This document shows, one piece after another, positions 1-8,131 of a stretch of 43,890 nucleotides of DNA; the first letter of the stretch is position 1; every line of letters starts with the position of its first letter. The notes below the pieces were generated by a model, which saw only the letters and a list, made by a program, of their open reading frames with translations, was not told the DNA's origin and made no database searches. The translations under genes were made by a program, and so were the position numbers. The stretch is from IMG/VR virus record IMGVR_UViG_3300047357_000416, positions 1 to 43,890 of that record. One strand, given 5' to 3'. This DNA is from a virus.

Positions 1-1
1 T

Positions 2-682
2 TTTATAAAACAAGGTGGTAATATAGATATAGATTTTAAACCTGCAGCAAAATGGAAAATAGATTTTATAAAGTATAAAGCGTGGACCATTTTAGATAGT
101 AAATATTGGTTAAATTACAGAATAGGTAAAACAATGCTTGAAACATATAATGTAAAATCAATAGATTACTTTACCATGAGTATAGAGGAGAATGGTGAAT
201 TTAGATCATTAAGAGTTGGAGCGGGACTATGCTATGGTTATTTAGATAAGCACGGTGAAGTATATAAAATATATCAACCAAAAAGTAAGTCTCATAAATT
301 CCATAAAGTTAAAAATTATATACAAGGGGTTGATCAGTTAAAATATAATCAACCATATCTGGTAATATGTTCATCTCTTAAAGATGCAATGTGTTTAAAA
401 GGTATGGGTTATAACATAGAAGTTGTAGCGCCTGATTCAGAGAATACAATGATTAAACCGCATATAATATCACTATTAAAAAAGAAGTATAAAAAAGTAA
501 TAACACTCTTTGATAATGATCAAGCTGGTAGACAGGCAATAGAAAGATATGTAAATGCATATAAAATAGAAGGATCTACTCCCACCATATGCAAAGACAT
601 ATCTGATGCAATGAAAACCCACGGATTTAAAGAAACCCATGCTATGATCAAACCAATACTCAAAGAAATATTAAAAAAATAA
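2..682 (+). CDS. DNA primase (Toprim) C-terminal part, 5'-truncated by window edge
   Basis: The reading frame is open from the first bases of the window, so the Met at 134 is internal and the gene begins upstream. The visible part has a short basic region, then a Toprim-like fold: strand LVICSSLKDAM (the segment that often reads EGxxD in primases; here Ser replaces the usual Glu, while the KD is kept), followed by a hydrophobic strand and LFDNDQAGRQA, the DxDxxG metal-binding motif. This is the arrangement of phage DnaG-type primase or primase-helicase Toprim domains, which synthesise RNA primers at the fork. It opens the replication gene block. The upstream zinc-finger/catalytic part and any helicase domain cannot be seen. 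The family is fairly sure; full architecture is unknown. Confidence 0.75.
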   Translation, partial: FIKQGGNIDIDFKPAAKWKIDFIKYKAWTILDSKYWLNYRIGKTMLETYNVKSIDYFTMSIEENGEFRSLRVGAGLCYGYLDKHGEVYKIYQPKSKSHKFHKVKNYIQGVDQLKYNQPYLVICSSLKDAMCLKGMGYNIEVVAPDSENTMIKPHIISLLKKKYKKVITLFDNDQAGRQAIERYVNAYKIEGSTPTICKDISDAMKTHGFKETHAMIKPILKEILKK

Positions 683-700
683 TTAAAATTTAAAAAACAA

Positions 701-1018
701 ATGAAAAAACTTAAAGCAGTACAAGAATATTTTAAATTTATATTGACGGATGAGTGGTCTAATGATTGTGATTTTTACATTTATGAAGAGACAACAGCTG
801 ATGGTTATTCAGTGTATATTGCTACAAGTAATATTAATGAAACTCACGTAAATGAAGATGTATATTATTATGATTCAGATTTAGATCACGCTTTAGTAGA
901 ATTTATAACATATGCTGAAGGAGAGCAAAAAAAAACTATATATGTTGATGACATAGATTCAGATCATGTTGAAAGAGCAATAGAGGAACTTTATGAACAA
1001 ATAAACAAACAATTATGA
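701..1018 (+). CDS. Hypothetical protein, 105 aa, acidic
   Basis: Not recognised. An acidic protein rich in Asp, Glu and Tyr, with probable beta strands in the first two thirds and a helical C-terminus ending in INKQL. It starts 18 nt after the primase stop, behind an A-rich leader with no Shine-Dalgarno sequence. Its TGA stop overlaps the next ATG (ATGA), so the two are translationally linked. Its position between primase and recombination genes suggests an early accessory role, but the sequence shows no catalytic motif. Confidence 0.7.
   Translation: MKKLKAVQEYFKFILTDEWSNDCDFYIYEETTADGYSVYIATSNINETHVNEDVYYYDSDLDHALVEFITYAEGEQKKTIYVDDIDSDHVERAIEELYEQINKQL
1003..1018 (+). repeat. Junction repeat copy 1
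   Basis: AAACAAACAATTATGA occurs here and again, identical over 16 nt, at 1263-1278. Each copy holds the stop of one gene and the start of the next. Confidence 0.8.
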
Positions 1019-1278
1019 GTTTAGAAGCAAAGATATTTTTAGATAATAAACAAGAAGAGCATTTTAAACAATTTGGTGTTTACGCAGATGTAACTAGTAA
1101 GTTAGCTGAATGGATGCAAGAGTATGCTGATAAACAAAATGGATTTAAACAATATCGTGAACTTTTAGTAGAGTATGAAGAATTTACAAGTTATAAAATT
1201 CTAGGTAAAAAAAAGACAAGAACATCAAAAAAAATGGTTAATGACTTTTTAAATGATAACAAAAACAAACAATTATGA
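1015..1278 (+). CDS. Hypothetical protein, 87 aa, basic C-terminus
   Basis: Not recognised. Mostly helical, with a Lys/Arg-rich segment near residues 66-76 (GKKKTRTSKK) that could contact nucleic acid. Start overlaps the previous stop and its own stop overlaps the next start, both inside the same 16-nt sequence, so it also ends in NKQL like the preceding protein. The shared junction suggests a common origin or a conserved translational coupling site rather than chance. No function can be given. Confidence 0.7.
   Translation: MSLEAKIFLDNKQEEHFKQFGVYADVTSKLAEWMQEYADKQNGFKQYRELLVEYEEFTSYKILGKKKTRTSKKMVNDFLNDNKNKQL
1263..1278 (+). repeat. Junction repeat copy 2
   Basis: Second exact copy of the 16-nt stop/start junction found at 1003-1018. 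The A-rich stretch before the ATG resembles Bacteroidota translation start regions. Confidence 0.8.
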
Positions 1279-1493
1279 AATCAAAAGAAGAAGCAAAGGA
1301 ATTAGTTGATAAGTACAAGTACAGAATTGTTAGAGGAGTAGAAATAGAGCAAATGAGTATTAGTCTAGCTAAACAATGTGCATTAATTTGTGTAGATGAG
1401 ATAATGAAATCTTTACGGCATCTAAAACATTCATCTACTTTTGATGAAATAAAATATTATGAAAAAGTTGAACGAGAAATAAATAAATTATAA
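1275..1493 (+). CDS. Hypothetical protein, 72 aa
   Basis: Not recognised. A short, predicted helical protein with two Cys residues (ALICVDEI region) and a charged C-terminus. It is the last member of a three-gene chain joined by ATGA overlaps and is followed by about 85 nt of very AT-rich sequence before the next small reading frames. Confidence 0.65.
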   Translation: MKSKEEAKELVDKYKYRIVRGVEIEQMSISLAKQCALICVDEIMKSLRHLKHSSTFDEIKYYEKVEREINKL

Positions 1494-1578
1494 TATAGCA
1501 AATGTATATAAAAATATACATAAAACAAATAAATGTATAAATTAATGTACAAAATAAATATGACACAAGGAGAAATTT

Positions 1579-1752
1579 ATGAACAAATGGATCAAGAGCT
1601 GTGGTCTCTTAACTAAAATTAAAAAATATATGAGTAAACTAATTAATATTATACCCTATGAGGTACAAAATCAATCTTTTATCTCACATTATACCCCAAT
1701 GGGTATATGTGATAACTTAGAAAAGATATGTAATGCAAAAAAAACTATATAA
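1579..1752 (+). CDS. Possible small protein, 57 aa
   Basis: A 57-residue frame beginning MNKWIKSCGL, preceded by AAGGAG at 1567-1572, seven bases before the ATG. This is a good Shine-Dalgarno-like sequence, unusual in this window. The protein is basic at the N-terminus, with Cys at 8, 44 and 51 and a mildly hydrophobic stretch LINIIPY. It ends 1 nt before the next small gene, which supports it being real. An overlapping 18-codon frame from 1560 is a competing possibility. No function is visible. Confidence 0.4.
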   Translation: MNKWIKSCGLLTKIKKYMSKLINIIPYEVQNQSFISHYTPMGICDNLEKICNAKKTI

Positions 1753-1753
1753 A

Positions 1754-1858
1754 ATGATTGAAGCAATAGGTTGGCTAACAGTAGCCGTAGTAGTAATGAT
1801 AGTTGGTAAAGCAATAGCTAAAAAGCTATGGCCTGAAGACTGGGAAGATGAAATTTAA
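1754..1858 (+). CDS. Small single-pass membrane protein, 34 aa
   Basis: A 34-residue protein: one hydrophobic helix (about residues 4-21, IGWLTVAVVVMIVG...) followed by a charged tail KKLWPEDWEDEI. It is packed tightly between the previous frame (1 nt gap) and the RusA-like gene (5 nt gap), which supports it as a gene. Small early phage membrane proteins often modulate host envelope functions, but nothing here says which. Confidence 0.55.
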   Translation: MIEAIGWLTVAVVVMIVGKAIAKKLWPEDWEDEI

Positions 1859-1863
1859 TAATT

Positions 1864-2241
1864 ATGAAAGATAAAAAATGGTGGATACCAGGCAATGTTC
1901 CTTCAAGCAAAAACGGAAGAAGATGGACTGGTAAATACTTTATAGCAAGCAAAGCTGTAATGAATTATAGAAAAGCTACTAAAGATATATATTTAAGTTA
2001 TACCAAGGAGTTTAAAGAAGCTTTAAAGGATTATGATTTACCAGTTAAGATATCTTTTGAATTTGTCAGAGGCAGCCGCCATAAGTTTGACTACATAAAC
2101 CCTGCACAAACTGTGCAAGATGATATGGTTAAATATGGCTGGATAGAAGATGATAATGCAGAGTTTATAATTCCAGCGTTTGAACAGTATACATATAATA
2201 AAAAGAATCCAGGAGTATGGATAAAAATAATTACAAAATAA
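1864..2241 (+). CDS. rusA: RusA-like Holliday junction resolvase
   Basis: A 125-residue protein, the usual size for RusA endonucleases that cut four-way junctions. N-terminal WWIPGNVPSSKNGRRW matches the family start (iPG..pS.KN). The acidic metal-binding residues are present: D76 with N79 in KFDYINP, D86/D87 in QDDMVK, and D96/D97/N98 in IEDDN. It would resolve recombination intermediates or branched DNA before packaging. The 3' end overlaps the next gene by 25 nt. The family call is strong; activity is inferred from the conserved acidic set. Confidence 0.88.
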   Translation: MKDKKWWIPGNVPSSKNGRRWTGKYFIASKAVMNYRKATKDIYLSYTKEFKEALKDYDLPVKISFEFVRGSRHKFDYINPAQTVQDDMVKYGWIEDDNAEFIIPAFEQYTYNKKNPGVWIKIITK

Positions 2242-2522
2242 TTACATTAAAAGAATTCTTTAGATTAAAACAAATGTTTCAAGGATTGCCTGATGATCAG
2301 GAGGTGGCTTGGGAAATTTATAAAAATATTTTTAAAGATGATGCAATTGATTTGTTAATGCATAAAGCTTTAATGTTTAAACATAGAAAAAAGTTTGCTG
2401 ACGCGGTAAAGTTTACTGATACACCAATAGTGGGTAAACAAGAATTATATGTTTATATAAAAGAAGAAAAAATGCATTCTATTTATAAAAAAATACTAGA
2501 TAAAATTATGAAAAATGATTAA
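2217..2522 (+). CDS. Hypothetical protein, 101 aa
   Basis: Not recognised. Mostly alpha-helical with aromatic and basic patches. It starts inside the RusA-like gene and ends 8 nt into the next gene, so the three are probably translated together. No metal-binding or nucleotide-binding motif is seen. Confidence 0.7.
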   Translation: MDKNNYKIITLKEFFRLKQMFQGLPDDQEVAWEIYKNIFKDDAIDLLMHKALMFKHRKKFADAVKFTDTPIVGKQELYVYIKEEKMHSIYKKILDKIMKND

Positions 2523-3678
2523 TATCCAAGATCAGGTTGCTAAAACAACCAAAACTTTAATATTTACTGAGCCCTTTTACGGGCTCTTTTTAATTGGTAT
2601 CAATAAACAATATAGTGAGCGTATTCCTACAGCAGGAGTAAGTAAGCAAGGTATTGGTATGCAATTGACAATAAACCCTCAGTTCTATAGTGAACTTAGT
2701 GAGGATCATAGATTTGGATTAATTAAACATGAGCTCTTGCATATTGCATTTGGTCATCTTTTATTAAGAGATCTATATTCTAATCACAAGTTATTTAATA
2801 TAGCTGCTGATTTAGAGATCAACCAGTACATACTGGAAAGTAAATTACCAGAAGGTGGTTTATTACTCTCAAGTTTTCCTGAATTAAATCTTCCTGAAAA
2901 AGCAGGTACTAAAAAGTATTATGAGTTATTAGAACAGGCGCAAGAAGATGGGTCTTCCCCATCATTAGATAACTTAATGGACACTATGGATGGTAATAGC
3001 CAACATTGTCATAGTACATGGGAAGAATTTGATGAACTACCTGAAGCTGATAAGAAGTTAATGCAAAAGCAAATTGAGCATCAACTAAAAGAAGCTGCAG
3101 AAACAACAGAGAAAAGATCTGGTAATATTCCTGGTGAGTTAGCAGAATTAATAAACAGGCTATTACATGTTCCTCCTCCTAAGTTTGATTGGAAAGCTTA
3201 TTTAAGAAGATTTATTGGTAACTCTAGTATAGTTTATACTAAAAAGTTAAGGCGCAAATATAATAAACGTTATGCTGCTAACCCAGGTCTTAAGATTAAA
3301 TTCAAGAATCATATATGTGTGGGTGTTGACACAAGTGCATCTGTAAATAATGATGAACTTAAAGAGTTTTTCTCAGAGCTTACTCATATGCATAAAACAG
3401 GTCACAAAATTACAGTTGTTCAGTGTGATACCAAAATAAACAATGTAAGAGAATTTAATCCAAAAAGAGATTGGGAAATACATGGTCGTGGTGGGACAAG
3501 TTTCCAACCAGTTATTGACCATTATAATGAAAAGAAAGGGCGCTATACAGCTCTTATATATTTTACAGATGGTGAGGCTTATACTCCAGATAACTGTCCT
3601 AGCAATACGCTATGGGTACATAGTTCTAATTGTAGTATAAATGAAGAGTTACCAGGAAAGAAAATTCAATTAAATTAA
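2515..3678 (+). CDS. Metallopeptidase-like (DUF2201) plus VWA domain protein
   Basis: 387 residues in two parts. The N-terminal part has the DUF2201-type start (EPFYGLFLIG) and a zinc-site motif HELLHIAFGH (H72, E73, H76, with H81 after it). The C-terminal part is a von Willebrand A domain with a MIDAS motif GVDTSAS (D272, S274, S276), RGGTSFQPV for the Thr, and YFTDGEAY for the distal Asp. Such proteins work with MoxR/CobS-type AAA+ ATPases, and one follows 12 nt downstream. Known relatives include chelatase subunits (CobT-like), MoxR-linked chaperone pairs and conflict-system pairs; the phage role is not established. A terminator-like hairpin lies within codons 19-26. Confidence 0.85.
   Translation: MINIQDQVAKTTKTLIFTEPFYGLFLIGINKQYSERIPTAGVSKQGIGMQLTINPQFYSELSEDHRFGLIKHELLHIAFGHLLLRDLYSNHKLFNIAADLEINQYILESKLPEGGLLLSSFPELNLPEKAGTKKYYELLEQAQEDGSSPSLDNLMDTMDGNSQHCHSTWEEFDELPEADKKLMQKQIEHQLKEAAETTEKRSGNIPGELAELINRLLHVPPPKFDWKAYLRRFIGNSSIVYTKKLRRKYNKRYAANPGLKIKFKNHICVGVDTSASVNNDELKEFFSELTHMHKTGHKITVVQCDTKINNVREFNPKRDWEIHGRGGTSFQPVIDHYNEKKGRYTALIYFTDGEAYTPDNCPSNTLWVHSSNCSINEELPGKKIQLN
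2569..2591 (+). terminator. Terminator-like hairpin inside the VWA gene
   Basis: GAGCCC-TTTTAC-GGGCTC followed by TTTTT: a perfect 6-bp GC-rich stem, 6-nt loop and a T tract. It has the form of an intrinsic terminator but lies 54 nt after the start codon. The encoded residues (EPFYGLF) match the expected conserved start of the domain, so the gene start is probably right. Confidence 0.45.
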
Positions 3679-3690
3679 TAAAATAAAAAA

Positions 3691-4962
3691 ATGGCACAAG
3701 TAAATTTAAATGTAACAGAGTTAAAAGGATTTGTTAATCATATAATTACTAATAATAGACATTTACAGGAAGAAGGTAAGAATTCTGTATCAGTTGAAGT
3801 TGTTGGTGAATCAGGTATTGGTAAAACTTCCACCATAGTAGAACTTGCACAAGACAATAATCTAAAATTTGTAAAACTTAATCTTGCTCAGATAGAAGAG
3901 CTAGGTGACTTAGTTGGTTTTCCTGTACGTCAGTTTCAGATGTATAAAGAAAAAACAGTACAGGCTAAGAAAGTAGATGACTTATCTATGGTTACTGCAG
4001 CCCAAAGAGCAGCAGGATCAAGTTTAGCAAATATGCAAACCACTACAACTAAGAAAGTTGGGATGTGGGTTGATGAACTTGCCGTACAAGAATATTTAAA
4101 GAATGGATACAAAATGACAGGTAAAAACAGAATGTCTTATTGTGCTCCTGAATGGATTGCTGATGCGAAAGCTGGTGGTATTTTATTACTGGATGACTGG
4201 AATCGTGCAGATACAAGATTTATTCAAGCGGTTATGGAATTAATTGACCGTCAAAGCTATATTTCATGGACACTACCAAAAGATTGGCATATTATTTTAA
4301 CTGCAAATCCAGATAATGGTGACTATATGGTTAATAGTATTGACTCTGCACAAAAGACTAGATATGTAACTGCAAACCTAAAGTTTGATGTTAATGTATG
4401 GGCTCAATGGGCGGAATCTGCTAATATTGATTCAAGATGTATCAACTTTTTACTACTACATCCAGAGTTAGTAACTCAAGAAACAAATGCTAGATCCATA
4501 ACAACATTCTTTAATGCAATATCAAGCTTTGATAATTTTGAGAATAATCTCAGTATGATTCAAATGATTGGTGAAGGTAGTGTTGGTGATGCTTTTGCAT
4601 CTATGTTTACCACTTTTATCAATAATAAGCTTGATAAGCTTGTAACACCAAAAGATCTATTACTTCATGACAATGAACAATATATTCTTAATGAATTAAG
4701 ATCTTGTATTGGTAAAGATGATACTTATCGTGCAGATATTGCATCTACATTAGCAACAAGACTTGGAAACTTTTCAGTTGTATATTCTAAAGAAAATACA
4801 ATAACTCAAAAGATAACAGATAGACTTAAATCTCTATGTACAATGGATTATTTTACAAATGATCTTAAGTATTTAGTTGTACGTACAATATTCAACGGTA
4901 ATAAAAAGAAGTTTAATAAATTAATGATGATACCAGAGATCGTCAAAATGACAATGAAATAA
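3691..4962 (+). CDS. MoxR/CobS-type AAA+ ATPase
   Basis: 423 residues. Walker A GESGIGKT at 39-46; Walker B ILLLDDWNRAD with D168/D169; sensor-1-like ILTANPDNGDY shortly after. The layout, with a long insertion between Walker A and B and a helical C-terminal lid, fits the MoxR/CobS clade of AAA+ ATPases. These use ATP to remodel targets, usually with a VWA partner that reads or binds the substrate; the upstream gene supplies one. It is followed 1 nt later by a gene of unknown function, so the four genes 2,515-7,151 probably form one unit. The ATPase call is secure; the target is unknown. Confidence 0.88.
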   Translation: MAQVNLNVTELKGFVNHIITNNRHLQEEGKNSVSVEVVGESGIGKTSTIVELAQDNNLKFVKLNLAQIEELGDLVGFPVRQFQMYKEKTVQAKKVDDLSMVTAAQRAAGSSLANMQTTTTKKVGMWVDELAVQEYLKNGYKMTGKNRMSYCAPEWIADAKAGGILLLDDWNRADTRFIQAVMELIDRQSYISWTLPKDWHIILTANPDNGDYMVNSIDSAQKTRYVTANLKFDVNVWAQWAESANIDSRCINFLLLHPELVTQETNARSITTFFNAISSFDNFENNLSMIQMIGEGSVGDAFASMFTTFINNKLDKLVTPKDLLLHDNEQYILNELRSCIGKDDTYRADIASTLATRLGNFSVVYSKENTITQKITDRLKSLCTMDYFTNDLKYLVVRTIFNGNKKKFNKLMMIPEIVKMTMK

Positions 4963-4963
4963 A

Positions 4964-5998
4964 ATGGCAAATAAATCAGTATATCAAGATTTTGATACTG
5001 ATGCTTTAACTTACTTTGGATTAGAACAGGACACTATTTATGGTGTCCTTTCTGGTTCAAGTGAGGTTAATAAAGTATTATGTACTCAAGATAAAACTAC
5101 ATATCAAAAAATAAACACTATACTAACTGTCCCAACAGAAGATGATCAAACTTTTAGAACTAAAAAGAAAGCTTTTATATTACCAAAGTGTAATGTATCA
5201 CAAGATAGATTAAAAGCTGCTCTTAAAGAGCATGGTATAACTGTTACAAATGATTATGAGCTAGCTGACCTAATTGTAGGACATGAGGATATTACAAGCT
5301 ACCATCTAGAAAACGCTGAGAATATACCTTCTACTATAATGATGAATAAGCTATGGAATTATGAAACAACAAAAGGTAGAGGTTCTGCAACACATCCTAA
5401 TGAAATAGCAATATACAATTCTGGATTAGAAGTTATAATAACTCCTAAGCTTACAGACAAAGTAAGATACTATGATTTAGACATAGAAGATAGTTTATAT
5501 GATGCTTGGATGATTACTGGTATGGCTATTAACTTAGCTCATATTATAGATACTACAAATGTAAGTGTTATTGATACTGAGACAGTGCTTCATGCTTCTT
5601 CTAATAAAATGACTCTTGATGAACAGCTTCTTAGTGATCTTAAAACTCAGTTAAATTCTTATGATGATAAAGCTTTAGCTCTTAAAATTGTTCCTACTAT
5701 AGATTATAAGAAAAACTATCATTTATTATGGCAGTTTGCACAAGACTGTAGTAATATAACATATGCAGACAATAGAGATAAAGATTTACAGTATTGGTTA
5801 AAAGAATCTGGATTTCTTGATTTTGAAAGAAAGAGTGCTCAGGACATGATACTTTGGTTAGAAGAGAGAGAATTGTTATGTAAAACAAGTTTCAGATATT
5901 TAGAACCTATAGTAAGAAAAGAAATAAGCATTCATAACAGGGATCTTTATACTTTTAAAGTAGCTGTAAAAAAAGAATATCAAAAATATTTAAAATAG
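4964..5998 (+). CDS. Hypothetical AAA+/VWA-associated protein, paralogue A, 344 aa
   Basis: Not a family I recognise. Residues 60-110 form a probable alpha/beta unit (FILPKCNVSQDRLKAALKEH, then GITVTNDYELADLIVGH) where a strand ends in ADLIVG; the C-terminal half is helical. The same order of elements is seen in the next gene, with FPNLSLPRQ..LLKE and IKVVRDPNKADIHVIS, which suggests diverged duplicates. It is 1 nt downstream of the AAA+ gene and ends with TAG. It may be the substrate or adaptor of the AAA+/VWA pair. Confidence 0.75.
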   Translation: MANKSVYQDFDTDALTYFGLEQDTIYGVLSGSSEVNKVLCTQDKTTYQKINTILTVPTEDDQTFRTKKKAFILPKCNVSQDRLKAALKEHGITVTNDYELADLIVGHEDITSYHLENAENIPSTIMMNKLWNYETTKGRGSATHPNEIAIYNSGLEVIITPKLTDKVRYYDLDIEDSLYDAWMITGMAINLAHIIDTTNVSVIDTETVLHASSNKMTLDEQLLSDLKTQLNSYDDKALALKIVPTIDYKKNYHLLWQFAQDCSNITYADNRDKDLQYWLKESGFLDFERKSAQDMILWLEERELLCKTSFRYLEPIVRKEISIHNRDLYTFKVAVKKEYQKYLK

Positions 5999-6008
5999 AA
6001 TACTTAGT

Positions 6009-7151
6009 ATGAAAACATTTTATAGAATAAATTTAAACAGAGATCTTATTCAAAATAATGATAAAGGAGATCTAATTGCCAACAAAGGTGTGCTGGAACT
6101 TGATGTTAGAAAAGATGAATACTTTATGGGTTTTACTGACTCATGGGAACTTGGTAAAAAAGATATAGAAAATCTAAATATACCCGATATAAAACCCGGT
6201 AAAACTTTTTCTATTAATGGTAAAAGTATATATAGATTTCCTAATTTAAGTTTACCTAGACAAAAAGTAGATTTACTTAAAGAAAAAGAAAATATAAAAG
6301 TTGTAAGAGATCCAAATAAAGCAGATATACATGTAATATCTTATAAATTTTTAAGAGATATATTTACTTTTAGATGGGAAAGCGCTGTTCCTTTTGTTGA
6401 CTTTTTTAATATCATAAAATTAGGAGTAGAAGAGGGTCTATTTAGTCAAGAGTGTATTGATGATTTAAAATTAATGATTAACAACGCTGATAAAGATTCT
6501 TATGTTTCATTGAATAAAACTTATTACCATAATGGTCATATAAAACAGTGGGATGATAAATTTAATGATATAATAGATAAATATAAAAATGATTATAGTA
6601 AAGTAATAGTTATTGAAGAAAAGAATAAAAAAGCATATGAGGATTTTATAAGCAGCAGTTCGGAGATTGTATATGATACTGATATATTAGATATTATAGA
6701 CTCTGAGTTAGCAGTTTTGGAAGATGACCAATATGATAATATCATGGCTATGATAACAAGCAGTGATATAGATAATAGAACACTGGGTGTTGAGATGCTG
6801 GCTAACTGTAATATAGAAAAATCTTTTAATATCGTGTCAGATTTATACTGGTGGTATTATGATTTCATCAAAGACACAAATAATTGGAATTCTGTAAATG
6901 TAAAGTCTTTACGTAATAGAATGAAAAGCTATGAAGGTGGACACAATACAGCTAATATTTATTCTTTTAACGCGTATTTAAATCAATTAGCTAAAGATGG
7001 AAAATTAACAAGATTTGCAGTAGACAAAACTAGAGAAAAACTATATAAAACTTTAATATCAACTATTTGTGGTAACACAAGTCAAGTTTTTAAAGTTGAT
7101 CTAGAAAATTTGTATATTGCAGATGAATTAGAAAATATGATAAATGAATAA
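6009..7151 (+). CDS. Hypothetical AAA+/VWA-associated protein, paralogue B, 380 aa
   Basis: Not recognised by family, but resembles the upstream protein in layout: an N-terminal beta-rich region, the unit FPNLSLPRQ..LLKE..IKVVRDPNKADIHVIS, and a helical C-terminal half with short repeated helices (ITSSDIDNRTLGVEMLANCN, then FNIVSDLYWWYYDFIK), somewhat like HEAT-type repeats. The match to paralogue A is weak and seen by eye only. The 3' end overlaps the exonuclease gene by 8 nt. Confidence 0.72.
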   Translation: MKTFYRINLNRDLIQNNDKGDLIANKGVLELDVRKDEYFMGFTDSWELGKKDIENLNIPDIKPGKTFSINGKSIYRFPNLSLPRQKVDLLKEKENIKVVRDPNKADIHVISYKFLRDIFTFRWESAVPFVDFFNIIKLGVEEGLFSQECIDDLKLMINNADKDSYVSLNKTYYHNGHIKQWDDKFNDIIDKYKNDYSKVIVIEEKNKKAYEDFISSSSEIVYDTDILDIIDSELAVLEDDQYDNIMAMITSSDIDNRTLGVEMLANCNIEKSFNIVSDLYWWYYDFIKDTNNWNSVNVKSLRNRMKSYEGGHNTANIYSFNAYLNQLAKDGKLTRFAVDKTREKLYKTLISTICGNTSQVFKVDLENLYIADELENMINE

Positions 7152-8130
7152 AGATGTAAATAAAGAAGAGCAGTTCTACGCAAAGAAATTTAATTGGAGT
7201 TACTCTTCTTTAAATAAATTATTATTTTCACCGTCCCTGTTTTACAAGGACTATATATTACAAGACAAAGAGGTTAGAACAGATAAACACCTTATAGAAG
7301 GAAAAGCTATACATTGTTTATTATTTGAACCTGATAATTTTAATACTAAATTTAATGTTGTTCCTGGTAAATCACCATCTGACAGCGTTAGAAAAGTACT
7401 TAAAAATATGTCTTTGCATACAGATGCAGAAAAACTGAATGATGTAGAACATTTTATTGTGCTTGATTCATTAAAAGAGATGAATCTATATCAATCTCTT
7501 AAAGCTGATGATGCAAGAATAGCTAAGATCATAAATGAAAATAATGAACCTTATTGGAAATTCTTATCTAATTCTGCAGTAGATGTAATTGATCAAGATA
7601 CATTACAAAAATGTAAAGACAGTGTTGATCAATTAAAAAGTAATACAAATGTAATGTCTTTATTTGAAAACAATCAAACAGATTTTGATTTAGATCCTAT
7701 AGAAAGTTATGCTGAGCAATATTTGGTATCCGAACTAGAAGGCTATCCTTTTGGTCTTCATGGTTATGTTGATCATTATGTTATAGATCATGAAAATAAA
7801 GTAGTTACAATTTGTGACCTTAAGACAACAGGTAAAACTGTAGCAGATTTTAGAGACACAGTTGACTTTTATAATTATTGGTTGCAGTCTGCTATATATT
7901 GCAAGCTTGTATATGATTCTTTAGGAGAAAACGCGGATGAATATAAAATTGTTTTTAAATTTGTAGTAATAGATACTTATAAACAAGTTTATGTATTTGA
8001 AGTATCAGATGAATCATTGTCTGCTTGGGCATCTGGATTATCAGGAGCACTAAAAACAGCAAAACATCATTATGATACTAGAAATTATACTCTCCCTTAT
8101 GAATTCTTAGTAAATAAGATTAAATTATAG
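7144..8130 (+). CDS. PD-(D/E)XK exonuclease, RecE/Exo VIII-like (DUF3799-type)
   Basis: 328 residues. Starts with WSYSSLNKLLFSPSLFYKDY and IEGKAIHCLLFEPDNF, which is the pattern of DUF3799/RecE C-terminal nucleases (Ser-rich start, G..H.lllEP..F). The catalytic core is GYVDHYVIDHENK (D210) followed by ICDLKTTGK (D225, K227), the D...DxK signature of Cas4/RecB-type nucleases; H58 in the AIHCLL segment would complete the metal site. It likely resects double-stranded DNA for recombination or processes replicated DNA. No single-strand annealing partner was recognised next to it. Confidence 0.83.
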   Translation: MNKDVNKEEQFYAKKFNWSYSSLNKLLFSPSLFYKDYILQDKEVRTDKHLIEGKAIHCLLFEPDNFNTKFNVVPGKSPSDSVRKVLKNMSLHTDAEKLNDVEHFIVLDSLKEMNLYQSLKADDARIAKIINENNEPYWKFLSNSAVDVIDQDTLQKCKDSVDQLKSNTNVMSLFENNQTDFDLDPIESYAEQYLVSELEGYPFGLHGYVDHYVIDHENKVVTICDLKTTGKTVADFRDTVDFYNYWLQSAIYCKLVYDSLGENADEYKIVFKFVVIDTYKQVYVFEVSDESLSAWASGLSGALKTAKHHYDTRNYTLPYEFLVNKIKL

Positions 8131-8131
8131 T

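Noticed and set aside
2515-4962. Calling the AAA+/VWA pair cobalt chelatase
   Set aside because: The CobS/CobT-like pattern alone does not show the substrate. No other cobalamin or chlorophyll genes are present, so only the family-level call was kept.
5697-5888. Minus-strand 63-residue frame inside the first AAA-associated gene
   Set aside because: It lies wholly inside a well-packed plus-strand operon and has low-complexity, hydrophobic composition typical of reverse-strand AT-rich sequence.
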